From JBAZJN01 sp041651295 (lineage in GTDB: Bacteria; Patescibacteriota; UBA1384; XYA2-FULL-43-10; CAINNR01), in the NCBI GenBank assembly GCA_041651295.1, contig JBAZJN010000044.1, positions 1-5,062 of the forward strand: DNA of 5,062 nucleotides, given 5' to 3'. Positions 4,895 to 5,062 of this stretch are shown here, piece after piece. Below the pieces are notes generated by a model. It was not told the DNA's origin. It did not search any database and saw only the letters and a list, made by a program, of their open reading frames with translations. A program made the position numbers and the translations under genes. Positions within the stretch are counted from its first letter, which is position 1; each line of letters opens with the position of its first letter.

Positions 4895-4900
4895 ATTATA
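4895..4900 (-). promoter_or_regulatory. -10 box, leaderless promoter of the ABC operon
   Basis: Consensus TATAAT on the minus strand ends 6 bases before the ATG at 4888, so RNA should begin at about that ATG. No clear -35 box is seen at 16-18 bases. The box lies between the right 126-bp repeat and the operon, so any cassette would carry its own promoter. Confidence 0.5.
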
Positions 4901-4936
4901 CATAAATAACTAAATAATAGGTAGGTTCCCTTGAAA

Positions 4937-5062
4937 CCTTTTCTTTCTCCATCGCCCTATTTGTATGCGGTCGCTTTCCTCCCCACACCCCTCCAGCGAC
5001 CGCACAAAACACGCCAAGCGAGCGGAGCGAGTGAGGCGGAATATTAAAACAAATAAACGCAA
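4937..5062 (-). repeat. 126-bp inverted repeat, right copy, reaching the window end
   Basis: The reverse complement of 4937-5062 is identical to 2879-3004 with no mismatch. Identity runs to the final base, so the true repeat may be longer than 126 bp. This copy lies upstream of the ABC operon. Its hairpin with the G-rich loop (C-rich on the plus strand) is at 4966-5004. Confidence 0.95.

Larger units (their letters stand above)
2879..5062. mobile_element. ABC operon enclosed by identical inverted repeats, possible cassette
   Basis: Two identical 126-bp sequences in opposite orientation bracket exactly two genes, the ABC ATPase and permease. The repeats stop 16 bases past the permease stop on one side and 48 bases before the preferred ATPase start on the other. 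This layout is that of a passenger segment between terminal inverted repeats, or of an invertible segment. There is no transposase, recombinase or detectable target duplication in the window, and the right end may continue beyond it. Mobility is inference. A dispersed repeat that happens to lie on both sides, or an assembly effect, are alternatives. Confidence 0.3.

Overview
The window suggests a bacterium of the candidate phyla radiation (Patescibacteria, for example Parcubacteria). This is inference from gene content: short single-domain proteins, a CofE-type ligase with no other F420 gene beside it, a small GIY-YIG protein, tight gene spacing and intergenic regions full of short palindromes. 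TGA and TAA both act as stops, so the standard code fits. No ribosomal or other taxonomic marker is present, so the placement stays moderate.

Layout. (1) Bases 1-521: a plus-strand unit with a good sigma70-type promoter, a small proline-rich protein carrying an N-terminal membrane anchor, and a strong intrinsic terminator. (2) Bases 524-2134: a minus-strand pair, a CofE-like ligase followed after 3 bases by a ZIP-family metal transporter, with a promoter candidate near 2107-2134. (3) Bases 2188-2661: a minus-strand GIY-YIG domain protein followed by about 200 bases of stacked inverted repeats that end in an intrinsic terminator. (4) Bases 2662-2878: no gene, but several interlocking palindromes. 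(5) Bases 2879-5062: a minus-strand ABC operon, ATPase then permease with an ATGA overlap, enclosed by two perfectly identical 126-bp sequences in inverted orientation. The right copy runs to the last base of the window.

The strongest unexplained signal is the 126-bp inverted pair around the ABC operon. It could mark a transposable or invertible cassette without its own transposase, a dispersed palindromic repeat family, or a short-read assembly effect. Each copy holds a 10-bp hairpin with a G-run-rich loop. A second signal is that the GIY-YIG and ABC ATPase genes both have TATAAT exactly 6 bases before an ATG and no Shine-Dalgarno site, which points to leaderless mRNAs. The small anchored protein, the CofE-like protein and the ABC permease do have Shine-Dalgarno sites, and for the first two these favour the second in-frame ATG.

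The ATPase and permease should form one MacB/LolD-type complex. The CofE-like enzyme and the metal transporter are likely co-transcribed and translationally coupled, but their functional link is not known from sequence alone.
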